Below, piece after piece: positions 8,801-23,200 of a stretch of DNA of 64,000 nt. Positions within the stretch are counted from its first letter, which is position 1. Each line of letters opens with the position of its first letter. Below the pieces are notes generated by a model, which was not told the origin of the DNA, made no database searches, and worked only from the letters and a program-made list of their open reading frames with translations. Both the position numbers and the translations under genes were made by a program. Source of the stretch: Apostichopus japonicus (Eukaryota > Echinodermata > Holothuroidea > Aspidochirotida > Stichopodidae); contig NC_092572.1 in assembly GCF_037975245.1 (NCBI RefSeq), forward strand, positions 17,366,269-17,430,268. Direction: 5' to 3'.

Positions 8801-11800
8801 GCGCCGAGCCATCCCGCCACTGTATGGACTGAGATATTAGGTGGATTAACTAATACTTACAGCTCCCCGTGTAGGCACTTGCTGTAAAAGATCGGCAAAA
8901 GACGTCATCACCCGGGGTTCGAACCAGGGATGCAAAAGAGAGTCTCGATCATGAGCTCGTACAGTGCGCCGAGCCATCCCGCCACTGTATGGACTGAGAT
9001 ATTAGGTGGATTAACTAATACTTACAGCTCCCCGTGTAGGCACTTGCTGTAAAAGATCGGCAAAAGACGTCATCACCCGGGGTTCGAACCAGGGATGCAA
9101 AAGAGAGTCTCGATCATGAGCTCGTACAGTGCGCCGAGCCATCCCGCCACTGTATGGACTGAGATATTAGGTGGATTAACTAATACTTACAGCTCCCCGT
9201 GTAGGCACTTGCTGTAAAAGATCGGCAAAAGACGTCATCACCCGGGGTTCGAACCAGGGATGCAAAAGAGAGTCTCGATCATGAGCTCGTACAGTGCGCC
9301 GAGCCATCCCGCCACTGTATGGACTGAGATATTAGGTGGATTAACTAATACTTACAGCTCCCCGTGTAGGCACTTGCTGTAAAAGATCGGCAAAAGACGT
9401 CATCACCCGGGGTTCGAACCAGGGATGCAAAAGAGAGTCTCGATCATGAGCTCGTACAGTGCGCCGAGCCATCCCGCCACTGTATGGACTGAGATATTAG
9501 GTGGATTAACTAATACTTACAGCTCCCCGTGTAGGCACTTGCTGTAAAAGATCGGCAAAAGACGTCATCACCCGGGGTTCGAACCAGGGATGCAAAAGAG
9601 AGTCTCGATCATGAGCTCGTACAGTGCGCCGAGCCATCCCGCCACTGTATGGACTGAGATATTAGGTGGATTAACTAATACTTACAGCTCCCCGTGTAGG
9701 CACTTGCTGTAAAAGATCGGCAAAAGACGTCATCACCCGGGGTTCGAACCAGGGATGCAAAAGAGAGTCTCGATCATGAGCTCGTACAGTGCGCCGAGCC
9801 ATCCCGCCACTGTATGGACTGAGATATTAGGTGGATTAACTAATACTTACAGCTCCCCGTGTAGGCACTTGCTGTAAAAGATCGGCAAAAGACGTCATCA
9901 CCCGGGGTTCGAACCAGGGATGCAAAAGAGAGTCTCGATCATGAGCTCGTACAGTGCGCCGAGCCATCCCGCCACTGTATGGACTGAGATATTAGGTGGA
10001 TTAACTAATACTTACAGCTCCCCGTGTAGGCACTTGCTGTAAAAGATCGGCAAAAGACGTCATCACCCGGGGTTCGAACCAGGGATGCAAAAGAGAGTCT
10101 CGATCATGAGCTCGTACAGTGCGCCGAGCCATCCCGCCACTGTATGGACTGAGATATTAGGTGGATTAACTAATACTTACAGCTCCCCGTGTAGGCACTT
10201 GCTGTAAAAGATCGGCAAAAGACGTCATCACCCGGGGTTCGAACCAGGGATGCAAAAGAGAGTCTCGATCATGAGCTCGTACAGTGCGCCGAGCCATCCC
10301 GCCACTGTATGGACTGAGATATTAGGTGGATTAACTAATACTTACAGCTCCCCGTGTAGGCACTTGCTGTAAAAGATCGGCAAAAGACGTCATCACCCGG
10401 GGTTCGAACCAGGGATGCAAAAGAGAGTCTCGATCATGAGCTCGTACAGTGCGCCGAGCCATCCCGCCACTGTATGGACTGAGATATTAGGTGGATTAAC
10501 TAATACTTACAGCTCCCCGTGTAGGCACTTGCTGTAAAAGATCGGCAAAAGACGTCATCACCCGGGGTTCGAACCAGGGATGCAAAAGAGAGTCTCGATC
10601 ATGAGCTCGTACAGTGCGCCGAGCCATCCCGCCACTGTATGGACTGAGATATTAGGTGGATTAACTAATACTTACAGCTCCCCGTGTAGGCACTTGCTGT
10701 AAAAGATCGGCAAAAGACGTCATCACCCGGGGTTCGAACCAGGGATGCAAAAGAGAGTCTCGATCATGAGCTCGTACAGTGCGCCGAGCCATCCCGCCAC
10801 TGTATGGACTGAGATATTAGGTGGATTAACTAATACTTACAGCTCCCCGTGTAGGCACTTGCTGTAAAAGATCGGCAAAAGACGTCATCACCCGGGGTTC
10901 GAACCAGGGATGCAAAAGAGAGTCTCGATCATGAGCTCGTACAGTGCGCCGAGCCATCCCGCCACTGTATGGACTGAGATATTAGGTGGATTAACTAATA
11001 CTTACAGCTCCCCGTGTAGGCACTTGCTGTAAAAGATCGGCAAAAGACGTCATCACCCGGGGTTCGAACCAGGGATGCAAAAGAGAGTCTCGATCATGAG
11101 CTCGTACAGTGCGCCGAGCCATCCCGCCACTGTATGGACTGAGATATTAGGTGGATTAACTAATACTTACAGCTCCCCGTGTAGGCACTTGCTGTAAAAG
11201 ATCGGCAAAAGACGTCATCACCCGGGGTTCGAACCAGGGATGCAAAAGAGAGTCTCGATCATGAGCTCGTACAGTGCGCCGAGCCATCCCGCCACTGTAT
11301 GGACTGAGATATTAGGTGGATTAACTAATACTTACAGCTCCCCGTGTAGGCACTTGCTGTAAAAGATCGGCAAAAGACGTCATCACCCGGGGTTCGAACC
11401 AGGGATGCAAAAGAGAGTCTCGATCATGAGCTCGTACAGTGCGCCGAGCCATCCCGCCACTGTATGGACTGAGATATTAGGTGGATTAACTAATACTTAC
11501 AGCTCCCCGTGTAGGCACTTGCTGTAAAAGATCGGCAAAAGACGTCATCACCCGGGGTTCGAACCAGGGATGCAAAAGAGAGTCTCGATCATGAGCTCGT
11601 ACAGTGCGCCGAGCCATCCCGCCACTGTATGGACTGAGATATTAGGTGGATTAACTAATACTTACAGCTCCCCGTGTAGGCACTTGCTGTAAAAGATCGG
11701 CAAAAGACGTCATCACCCGGGGTTCGAACCAGGGATGCAAAAGAGAGTCTCGATCATGAGCTCGTACAGTGCGCCGAGCCATCCCGCCACTGTATGGACT

Positions 11801-14800
11801 GAGATATTAGGTGGATTAACTAATACTTACAGCTCCCCGTGTAGGCACTTGCTGTAAAAGATCGGCAAAAGACGTCATCACCCGGGGTTCGAACCAGGGA
11901 TGCAAAAGAGAGTCTCGATCATGAGCTCGTACAGTGCGCCGAGCCATCCCGCCACTGTATGGACTGAGATATTAGGTGGATTAACTAATACTTACAGCTC
12001 CCCGTGTAGGCACTTGCTGTAAAAGATCGGCAAAAGACGTCATCACCCGGGGTTCGAACCAGGGATGCAAAAGAGAGTCTCGATCATGAGCTCGTACAGT
12101 GCGCCGAGCCATCCCGCCACTGTATGGACTGAGATATTAGGTGGATTAACTAATACTTACAGCTCCCCGTGTAGGCACTTGCTGTAAAAGATCGGCAAAA
12201 GACGTCATCACCCGGGGTTCGAACCAGGGATGCAAAAGAGAGTCTCGATCATGAGCTCGTACAGTGCGCCGAGCCATCCCGCCACTGTATGGACTGAGAT
12301 ATTAGGTGGATTAACTAATACTTACAGCTCCCCGTGTAGGCACTTGCTGTAAAAGATCGGCAAAAGACGTCATCACCCGGGGTTCGAACCAGGGATGCAA
12401 AAGAGAGTCTCGATCATGAGCTCGTACAGTGCGCCGAGCCATCCCGCCACTGTATGGACTGAGATATTAGGTGGATTAACTAATACTTACAGCTCCCCGT
12501 GTAGGCACTTGCTGTAAAAGATCGGCAAAAGACGTCATCACCCGGGGTTCGAACCAGGGATGCAAAAGAGAGTCTCGATCATGAGCTCGTACAGTGCGCC
12601 GAGCCATCCCGCCACTGTATGGACTGAGATATTAGGTGGATTAACTAATACTTACAGCTCCCCGTGTAGGCACTTGCTGTAAAAGATCGGCAAAAGACGT
12701 CATCACCCGGGGTTCGAACCAGGGATGCAAAAGAGAGTCTCGATCATGAGCTCGTACAGTGCGCCGAGCCATCCCGCCACTGTATGGACTGAGATATTAG
12801 GTGGATTAACTAATACTTACAGCTCCCCGTGTAGGCACTTGCTGTAAAAGATCGGCAAAAGACGTCATCACCCGGGGTTCGAACCAGGGATGCAAAAGAG
12901 AGTCTCGATCATGAGCTCGTACAGTGCGCCGAGCCATCCCGCCACTGTATGGACTGAGATATTAGGTGGATTAACTAATACTTACAGCTCCCCGTGTAGG
13001 CACTTGCTGTAAAAGATCGGCAAAAGACGTCATCACCCGGGGTTCGAACCAGGGATGCAAAAGAGAGTCTCGATCATGAGCTCGTACAGTGCGCCGAGCC
13101 ATCCCGCCACTGTATGGACTGAGATATTAGGTGGATTAACTAATACTTACAGCTCCCCGTGTAGGCACTTGCTGTAAAAGATCGGCAAAAGACGTCATCA
13201 CCCGGGGTTCGAACCAGGGATGCAAAAGAGAGTCTCGATCATGAGCTCGTACAGTGCGCCGAGCCATCCCGCCACTGTATGGACTGAGATATTAGGTGGA
13301 TTAACTAATACTTACAGCTCCCCGTGTAGGCACTTGCTGTAAAAGATCGGCAAAAGACGTCATCACCCGGGGTTCGAACCAGGGATGCAAAAGAGAGTCT
13401 CGATCATGAGCTCGTACAGTGCGCCGAGCCATCCCGCCACTGTATGGACTGAGATATTAGGTGGATTAACTAATACTTACAGCTCCCCGTGTAGGCACTT
13501 GCTGTAAAAGATCGGCAAAAGACGTCATCACCCGGGGTTCGAACCAGGGATGCAAAAGAGAGTCTCGATCATGAGCTCGTACAGTGCGCCGAGCCATCCC
13601 GCCACTGTATGGACTGAGATATTAGGTGGATTAACTAATACTTACAGCTCCCCGTGTAGGCACTTGCTGTAAAAGATCGGCAAAAGACGTCATCACCCGG
13701 GGTTCGAACCAGGGATGCAAAAGAGAGTCTCGATCATGAGCTCGTACAGTGCGCCGAGCCATCCCGCCACTGTATGGACTGAGATATTAGGTGGATTAAC
13801 TAATACTTACAGCTCCCCGTGTAGGCACTTGCTGTAAAAGATCGGCAAAAGACGTCATCACCCGGGGTTCGAACCAGGGATGCAAAAGAGAGTCTCGATC
13901 ATGAGCTCGTACAGTGCGCCGAGCCATCCCGCCACTGTATGGACTGAGATATTAGGTGGATTAACTAATACTTACAGCTCCCCGTGTAGGCACTTGCTGT
14001 AAAAGATCGGCAAAAGACGTCATCACCCGGGGTTCGAACCAGGGATGCAAAAGAGAGTCTCGATCATGAGCTCGTACAGTGCGCCGAGCCATCCCGCCAC
14101 TGTATGGACTGAGATATTAGGTGGATTAACTAATACTTACAGCTCCCCGTGTAGGCACTTGCTGTAAAAGATCGGCAAAAGACGTCATCACCCGGGGTTC
14201 GAACCAGGGATGCAAAAGAGAGTCTCGATCATGAGCTCGTACAGTGCGCCGAGCCATCCCGCCACTGTATGGACTGAGATATTAGGTGGATTAACTAATA
14301 CTTACAGCTCCCCGTGTAGGCACTTGCTGTAAAAGATCGGCAAAAGACGTCATCACCCGGGGTTCGAACCAGGGATGCAAAAGAGAGTCTCGATCATGAG
14401 CTCGTACAGTGCGCCGAGCCATCCCGCCACTGTATGGACTGAGATATTAGGTGGATTAACTAATACTTACAGCTCCCCGTGTAGGCACTTGCTGTAAAAG
14501 ATCGGCAAAAGACGTCATCACCCGGGGTTCGAACCAGGGATGCAAAAGAGAGTCTCGATCATGAGCTCGTACAGTGCGCCGAGCCATCCCGCCACTGTAT
14601 GGACTGAGATATTAGGTGGATTAACTAATACTTACAGCTCCCCGTGTAGGCACTTGCTGTAAAAGATCGGCAAAAGACGTCATCACCCGGGGTTCGAACC
14701 AGGGATGCAAAAGAGAGTCTCGATCATGAGCTCGTACAGTGCGCCGAGCCATCCCGCCACTGTATGGACTGAGATATTAGGTGGATTAACTAATACTTAC

Positions 14801-17800
14801 AGCTCCCCGTGTAGGCACTTGCTGTAAAAGATCGGCAAAAGACGTCATCACCCGGGGTTCGAACCAGGGATGCAAAAGAGAGTCTCGATCATGAGCTCGT
14901 ACAGTGCGCCGAGCCATCCCGCCACTGTATGGACTGAGATATTAGGTGGATTAACTAATACTTACAGCTCCCCGTGTAGGCACTTGCTGTAAAAGATCGG
15001 CAAAAGACGTCATCACCCGGGGTTCGAACCAGGGATGCAAAAGAGAGTCTCGATCATGAGCTCGTACAGTGCGCCGAGCCATCCCGCCACTGTATGGACT
15101 GAGATATTAGGTGGATTAACTAATACTTACAGCTCCCCGTGTAGGCACTTGCTGTAAAAGATCGGCAAAAGACGTCATCACCCGGGGTTCGAACCAGGGA
15201 TGCAAAAGAGAGTCTCGATCATGAGCTCGTACAGTGCGCCGAGCCATCCCGCCACTGTATGGACTGAGATATTAGGTGGATTAACTAATACTTACAGCTC
15301 CCCGTGTAGGCACTTGCTGTAAAAGATCGGCAAAAGACGTCATCACCCGGGGTTCGAACCAGGGATGCAAAAGAGAGTCTCGATCATGAGCTCGTACAGT
15401 GCGCCGAGCCATCCCGCCACTGTATGGACTGAGATATTAGGTGGATTAACTAATACTTACAGCTCCCCGTGTAGGCACTTGCTGTAAAAGATCGGCAAAA
15501 GACGTCATCACCCGGGGTTCGAACCAGGGATGCAAAAGAGAGTCTCGATCATGAGCTCGTACAGTGCGCCGAGCCATCCCGCCACTGTATGGACTGAGAT
15601 ATTAGGTGGATTAACTAATACTTACAGCTCCCCGTGTAGGCACTTGCTGTAAAAGATCGGCAAAAGACGTCATCACCCGGGGTTCGAACCAGGGATGCAA
15701 AAGAGAGTCTCGATCATGAGCTCGTACAGTGCGCCGAGCCATCCCGCCACTGTATGGACTGAGATATTAGGTGGATTAACTAATACTTACAGCTCCCCGT
15801 GTAGGCACTTGCTGTAAAAGATCGGCAAAAGACGTCATCACCCGGGGTTCGAACCAGGGATGCAAAAGAGAGTCTCGATCATGAGCTCGTACAGTGCGCC
15901 GAGCCATCCCGCCACTGTATGGACTGAGATATTAGGTGGATTAACTAATACTTACAGCTCCCCGTGTAGGCACTTGCTGTAAAAGATCGGCAAAAGACGT
16001 CATCACCCGGGGTTCGAACCAGGGATGCAAAAGAGAGTCTCGATCATGAGCTCGTACAGTGCGCCGAGCCATCCCGCCACTGTATGGACTGAGATATTAG
16101 GTGGATTAACTAATACTTACAGCTCCCCGTGTAGGCACTTGCTGTAAAAGATCGGCAAAAGACGTCATCACCCGGGGTTCGAACCAGGGATGCAAAAGAG
16201 AGTCTCGATCATGAGCTCGTACAGTGCGCCGAGCCATCCCGCCACTGTATGGACTGAGATATTAGGTGGATTAACTAATACTTACAGCTCCCCGTGTAGG
16301 CACTTGCTGTAAAAGATCGGCAAAAGACGTCATCACCCGGGGTTCGAACCAGGGATGCAAAAGAGAGTCTCGATCATGAGCTCGTACAGTGCGCCGAGCC
16401 ATCCCGCCACTGTATGGACTGAGATATTAGGTGGATTAACTAATACTTACAGCTCCCCGTGTAGGCACTTGCTGTAAAAGATCGGCAAAAGACGTCATCA
16501 CCCGGGGTTCGAACCAGGGATGCAAAAGAGAGTCTCGATCATGAGCTCGTACAGTGCGCCGAGCCATCCCGCCACTGTATGGACTGAGATATTAGGTGGA
16601 TTAACTAATACTTACAGCTCCCCGTGTAGGCACTTGCTGTAAAAGATCGGCAAAAGACGTCATCACCCGGGGTTCGAACCAGGGATGCAAAAGAGAGTCT
16701 CGATCATGAGCTCGTACAGTGCGCCGAGCCATCCCGCCACTGTATGGACTGAGATATTAGGTGGATTAACTAATACTTACAGCTCCCCGTGTAGGCACTT
16801 GCTGTAAAAGATCGGCAAAAGACGTCATCACCCGGGGTTCGAACCAGGGATGCAAAAGAGAGTCTCGATCATGAGCTCGTACAGTGCGCCGAGCCATCCC
16901 GCCACTGTATGGACTGAGATATTAGGTGGATTAACTAATACTTACAGCTCCCCGTGTAGGCACTTGCTGTAAAAGATCGGCAAAAGACGTCATCACCCGG
17001 GGTTCGAACCAGGGATGCAAAAGAGAGTCTCGATCATGAGCTCGTACAGTGCGCCGAGCCATCCCGCCACTGTATGGACTGAGATATTAGGTGGATTAAC
17101 TAATACTTACAGCTCCCCGTGTAGGCACTTGCTGTAAAAGATCGGCAAAAGACGTCATCACCCGGGGTTCGAACCAGGGATGCAAAAGAGAGTCTCGATC
17201 ATGAGCTCGTACAGTGCGCCGAGCCATCCCGCCACTGTATGGACTGAGATATTAGGTGGATTAACTAATACTTACAGCTCCCCGTGTAGGCACTTGCTGT
17301 AAAAGATCGGCAAAAGACGTCATCACCCGGGGTTCGAACCAGGGATGCAAAAGAGAGTCTCGATCATGAGCTCGTACAGTGCGCCGAGCCATCCCGCCAC
17401 TGTATGGACTGAGATATTAGGTGGATTAACTAATACTTACAGCTCCCCGTGTAGGCACTTGCTGTAAAAGATCGGCAAAAGACGTCATCACCCGGGGTTC
17501 GAACCAGGGATGCAAAAGAGAGTCTCGATCATGAGCTCGTACAGTGCGCCGAGCCATCCCGCCACTGTATGGACTGAGATATTAGGTGGATTAACTAATA
17601 CTTACAGCTCCCCGTGTAGGCACTTGCTGTAAAAGATCGGCAAAAGACGTCATCACCCGGGGTTCGAACCAGGGATGCAAAAGAGAGTCTCGATCATGAG
17701 CTCGTACAGTGCGCCGAGCCATCCCGCCACTGTATGGACTGAGATATTAGGTGGATTAACTAATACTTACAGCTCCCCGTGTAGGCACTTGCTGTAAAAG

Positions 17801-20125
17801 ATCGGCAAAAGACGTCATCACCCGGGGTTCGAACCAGGGATGCAAAAGAGAGTCTCGATCATGAGCTCGTACAGTGCGCCGAGCCATCCCGCCACTGTAT
17901 GGACTGAGATATTAGGTGGATTAACTAATACTTACAGCTCCCCGTGTAGGCACTTGCTGTAAAAGATCGGCAAAAGACGTCATCACCCGGGGTTCGAACC
18001 AGGGATGCAAAAGAGAGTCTCGATCATGAGCTCGTACAGTGCGCCGAGCCATCCCGCCACTGTATGGACTGAGATATTAGGTGGATTAACTAATACTTAC
18101 AGCTCCCCGTGTAGGCACTTGCTGTAAAAGATCGGCAAAAGACGTCATCACCCGGGGTTCGAACCAGGGATGCAAAAGAGAGTCTCGATCATGAGCTCGT
18201 ACAGTGCGCCGAGCCATCCCGCCACTGTATGGACTGAGATATTAGGTGGATTAACTAATACTTACAGCTCCCCGTGTAGGCACTTGCTGTAAAAGATCGG
18301 CAAAAGACGTCATCACCCGGGGTTCGAACCAGGGATGCAAAAGAGAGTCTCGATCATGAGCTCGTACAGTGCGCCGAGCCATCCCGCCACTGTATGGACT
18401 GAGATATTAGGTGGATTAACTAATACTTACAGCTCCCCGTGTAGGCACTTGCTGTAAAAGATCGGCAAAAGACGTCATCACCCGGGGTTCGAACCAGGGA
18501 TGCAAAAGAGAGTCTCGATCATGAGCTCGTACAGTGCGCCGAGCCATCCCGCCACTGTATGGACTGAGATATTAGGTGGATTAACTAATACTTACAGCTC
18601 CCCGTGTAGGCACTTGCTGTAAAAGATCGGCAAAAGACGTCATCACCCGGGGTTCGAACCAGGGATGCAAAAGAGAGTCTCGATCATGAGCTCGTACAGT
18701 GCGCCGAGCCATCCCGCCACTGTATGGACTGAGATATTAGGTGGATTAACTAATACTTACAGCTCCCCGTGTAGGCACTTGCTGTAAAAGATCGGCAAAA
18801 GACGTCATCACCCGGGGTTCGAACCAGGGATGCAAAAGAGAGTCTCGATCATGAGCTCGTACAGTGCGCCGAGCCATCCCGCCACTGTATGGACTGAGAT
18901 ATTAGGTGGATTAACTAATACTTACAGCTCCCCGTGTAGGCACTTGCTGTAAAAGATCGGCAAAAGACGTCATCACCCGGGGTTCGAACCAGGGATGCAA
19001 AAGAGAGTCTCGATCATGAGCTCGTACAGTGCGCCGAGCCATCCCGCCACTGTATGGACTGAGATATTAGGTGGATTAACTAATACTTACAGCTCCCCGT
19101 GTAGGCACTTGCTGTAAAAGATCGGCAAAAGACGTCATCACCCGGGGTTCGAACCAGGGATGCAAAAGAGAGTCTCGATCATGAGCTCGTACAGTGCGCC
19201 GAGCCATCCCGCCACTGTATGGACTGAGATATTAGGTGGATTAACTAATACTTACAGCTCCCCGTGTAGGCACTTGCTGTAAAAGATCGGCAAAAGACGT
19301 CATCACCCGGGGTTCGAACCAGGGATGCAAAAGAGAGTCTCGATCATGAGCTCGTACAGTGCGCCGAGCCATCCCGCCACTGTATGGACTGAGATATTAG
19401 GTGGATTAACTAATACTTACAGCTCCCCGTGTAGGCACTTGCTGTAAAAGATCGGCAAAAGACGTCATCACCCGGGGTTCGAACCAGGGATGCAAAAGAG
19501 AGTCTCGATCATGAGCTCGTACAGTGCGCCGAGCCATCCCGCCACTGTATGGACTGAGATATTAGGTGGATTAACTAATACTTACAGCTCCCCGTGTAGG
19601 CACTTGCTGTAAAAGATCGGCAAAAGACGTCATCACCCGGGGTTCGAACCAGGGATGCAAAAGAGAGTCTCGATCATGAGCTCGTACAGTGCGCCGAGCC
19701 ATCCCGCCACTGTATGGACTGAGATATTAGGTGGATTAACTAATACTTACAGCTCCCCGTGTAGGCACTTGCTGTAAAAGATCGGCAAAAGACGTCATCA
19801 CCCGGGGTTCGAACCAGGGATGCAAAAGAGAGTCTCGATCATGAGCTCGTACAGTGCGCCGAGCCATCCCGCCACTGTATGGACTGAGATATTAGGTGGA
19901 TTAACTAATACTTACAGCTCCCCGTGTAGGCACTTGCTGTAAAAGATCGGCAAAAGACGTCATCACCCGGGGTTCGAACCAGGGATGCAAAAGAGAGTCT
20001 CGATCATGAGCTCGTACAGTGCGCCGAGCCATCCCGCACTGTATGGACTGAGATATTAGGTGGATTAACTAATACTTACAGCTCCCCGTGTAGGCACTTG
20101 CTGTAAAAGATCGGCAAAAGACGTC
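5836..20125 (-). repeat. 165-bp satellite array, minus orientation, about 86 near-identical units (family 1)
   Basis: Identical sequence recurs every 165 bases (for example CCCGGGGTTCG at 5941, 6106 and 6601). The tRNA-like face is on the minus strand. All units carry the GACGTC form of the site that is polymorphic further right. By eye I find no variant until a one-base deletion near 20036 (CCCGCACT), about 90 bases before the gap. 165 is divisible by 3, yet every frame of the unit has a stop, so nothing is encoded. No gene or other element lies in these 14 kb. Confidence 0.97.
5839..5849 (-). promoter_or_regulatory. Satellite A box immediately upstream of the LINE 5' end
   Basis: TGGCGGGATGG on the minus strand fits the Pol III A-box pattern TRGCNNARNNGG. 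It ends about 15 bases before the first base of the LINE. Its partner B box is now displaced to the far side of the 5.5-kb insertion. The motif occurs in every satellite unit; it is listed here for its position relative to the LINE. Confidence 0.45.
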
Positions 20126-20225
20126 NNNNNNNNNNNNNNNNNNNNNNNNNNNNNNNNNNNNNNNNNNNNNNNNNNNNNNNNNNNNNNNNNNNNNNNNNNN
20201 NNNNNNNNNNNNNNNNNNNNNNNNN
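20126..20225. other. Assembly gap (100 N) at an orientation switch
   Basis: Exactly 100 N, a usual placeholder for unknown length. Left of it the tRNA-like face is on the minus strand; right of it, on the plus strand. The left contig ends at GACGTC, and the right contig begins 15 bases before the same palindrome, so the two ends are nearly mirror images. Confidence 0.98.
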
Positions 20226-23200
20226 CGAACCCCGGGTGATGACGTCTTTTGCCGATCTTTTACAGCAAGTGCCTACACGGGGAGCTGTAAGTATTAGTTA
20301 ATCCACCTAATATCTCAGTCCATACAGTGGCGGGATGGCTCGGCGCACTGTACGAGCTCATGATCGAGACTCTCTTTTGCATCCCTGGTTCGAACCCCGG
20401 GTGATGACGTCTTTTGCCGATCTTTTACAGCAAGTGCCTACACGGGGAGCTGTAAGTATTAGTTAATCCACCTAATATCTCAGTCCATACAGTGGCGGGA
20501 TGGCTCGGCGCACTGTACGAGCTCATGATCGAGACTCTCTTTTGCATCCCTGGTTCGAACCCGGGTGATGACGTCTTTTGCCGATCTTTTACAGCAAGTG
20601 CCTACACGGGGAGCTGTAAGTATTAGTTAATCCACCTAATATCTCAGTCCATACAGTGGCGGGATGGCTCGGCGCACTGTACGAGCTCATGATCGAGACT
20701 CTCTTTTGCATCCCTGGTTCGAACCCCGGGTGATGACGTCTTTTGCCGATCTTTTACAGCAAGTGCCTACACGGGGAGCTGTAAGTATTAGTTAATCCAC
20801 CTAATATCTCAGTCCATACAGTGGCGGGATGGCTCGGCGCACTGTACGAGCTCATGATCGAGACTCTCTTTTGCATCCCTGGTTCGAACCCCGGGTGATG
20901 ACGTCTTTTGCCGATCTTTTACAGCAAGTGCCTACACGGGGAGCTGTAAGTATTAGTTAATCCACCTAATATCTCAGTCCATACAGTGGCGGGATGGCTC
21001 GGCGCACTGTACGAGCTCATGATCGAGACTCTCTTTTGCATCCCTGGTTCGAACCCCGGGTGATGACGTCTTTTGCCGATCTTTTACAGCAAGTGCCTAC
21101 ACGGGGAGCTGTAAGTATTAGTTAATCCACCTAATATCTCAGTCCATACAGTGGCGGGATGGCTCGGCGCACTGTACGAGCTCATGATCGAGACTCTCTT
21201 TTGCATCCCTGGTTCGAACCCCGGGTGATGACGCCTTTTGCCGATCTTTTACAGCAAGTGCCTACACGGGGAGCTGTAAGTATTAGTTAATCCACCTAAT
21301 ATCTCAGTCCATACAGTGGCGGGATGGCTCGGCGCACTGTACGAGCTCATGATCGAGACTCTCTTTTGCATCCCTGGTTCGAACCCCGGGTGATGACGTC
21401 TTTTGCCGATCTTTTACAGCAAGTGCCTACACGGGGAGCTGTAAGTATTAGTTAATCCACCTAATATCTCAGTCCATACAGTGGCGGGATGGCTCGGCGC
21501 ACTGTACGAGCTCATGATCGAGACTCTCTTTTGCATCCCTGGTTCGAACCCCGGGTGATGACGCCTTTTGCCGATCTTTTACAGCAAGTGCCTACACGGG
21601 GAGCTGTAAGTATTAGTTAATCCACCTAATATCTCAGTCCATACAGTGGCGGGATGGCTCGGCGCACTGTACGAGCTCATGATCGAGACTCTCTTTTGCA
21701 TCCCTGGTTCGAACCCCGGGTGATGACGTCTTTTGCCGATCTTTTACAGCAAGTGCCTACACGGGGAGCTGTAAGTATTAGTTAATCCACCTAATATCTC
21801 AGTCCATACAGTGGCGGGATGGCTCGGCGCACTGTACGAGCTCATGATCGAGACTCTCTTTTGCATCCCTGGTTCGAACCCCGGGTGATGACGTCTTTTG
21901 CCGATCTTTTACAGCAAGTGCCTACACGGGGAGCTGTAAGTATTAGTTAATCCACCTAATATCTCAGTCCATACAGTGGCGGGATGGCTCGGCGCACTGT
22001 ACGAGCTCATGATCGAGACTCTCTTTTGCATCCCTGGTTCGAACCCCGGGTGATGACGTCTTTTGCCGATCTTTTACAGCAAGTGCCTACACGGGGAGCT
22101 GTAAGTATTAGTTAATCCACCTAATATCTCAGTCCATACAGTGGCGGGATGGCTCGGCGCACTGTACGAGCTCATGATCGAGACTCTCTTTTGCATCCCT
22201 GGTTCGAACCCCGGGTGATGACGTCTTTTGCCGATCTTTTACAGCAAGTGCCTACACGGGGAGCTGTAAGTATTAGTTAATCCACCTAATATCTCAGTCC
22301 ATACAGTGGCGGGATGGCTCGGCGCACTGTACGAGCTCATGATCGAGACTCTCTTTTGCATCCCTGGTTCGAACCCCGGGTGATGACGTCTTTTGCCGAT
22401 CTTTTACAGCAAGTGCCTACACGGGGAGCTGTAAGTATTAGTTAATCCACCTAATATCTCAGTCCATACAGTGGCGGGATGGCTCGGCGCACTGTACGAG
22501 CTCATGATCGAGACTCTCTTTTGCATCCCTGGTTCGAACCCCGGGTGATGACGCCTTTTGCCGATCTTTTACAGCAAGTGCCTACACGGGGAGCTGTAAG
22601 TATTAGTTAATCCACCTAATATCTCAGTCCATACAGTGGCGGGATGGCTCGGCGCACTGTACGAGCTCATGATCGAGACTCTCTTTTGCATCCCTGGTTC
22701 GAACCCCGGGTGATGACGCCTTTTGCCGATCTTTTACAGCAAGTGCCTACACGGGGAGCTGTAAGTATTAGTTAATCCACCTAATATCTCAGTCCATACA
22801 GTGGCGGGATGGCTCGGCGCACTGTACGAGCTCATGATCGAGACTCTCTTTTGCATCCCTGGTTCGAACCCCGGGTGATGACGTCTTTTGCCGATCTTTT
22901 ACAGCAAGTGCCTACACGGGGAGCTGTAAGTATTAGTTAATCCACCTAATATCTCAGTCCATACAGTGGCGGGATGGCTCGGCGCACTGTACGAGCTCAT
23001 GATCGAGACTCTCTTTTGCATCCCTGGTTCGAACCCCGGGTGATGACGTCTTTTGCCGATCTTTTACAGCAAGTGCCTACACGGGGAGCTGTAAGTATTA
23101 GTTAATCCACCTAATATCTCAGTCCATACAGTGGCGGGATGGCTCGGCGCACTGTACGAGCTCATGATCGAGACTCTCTTTTGCATCCCTGGTTCGAACC

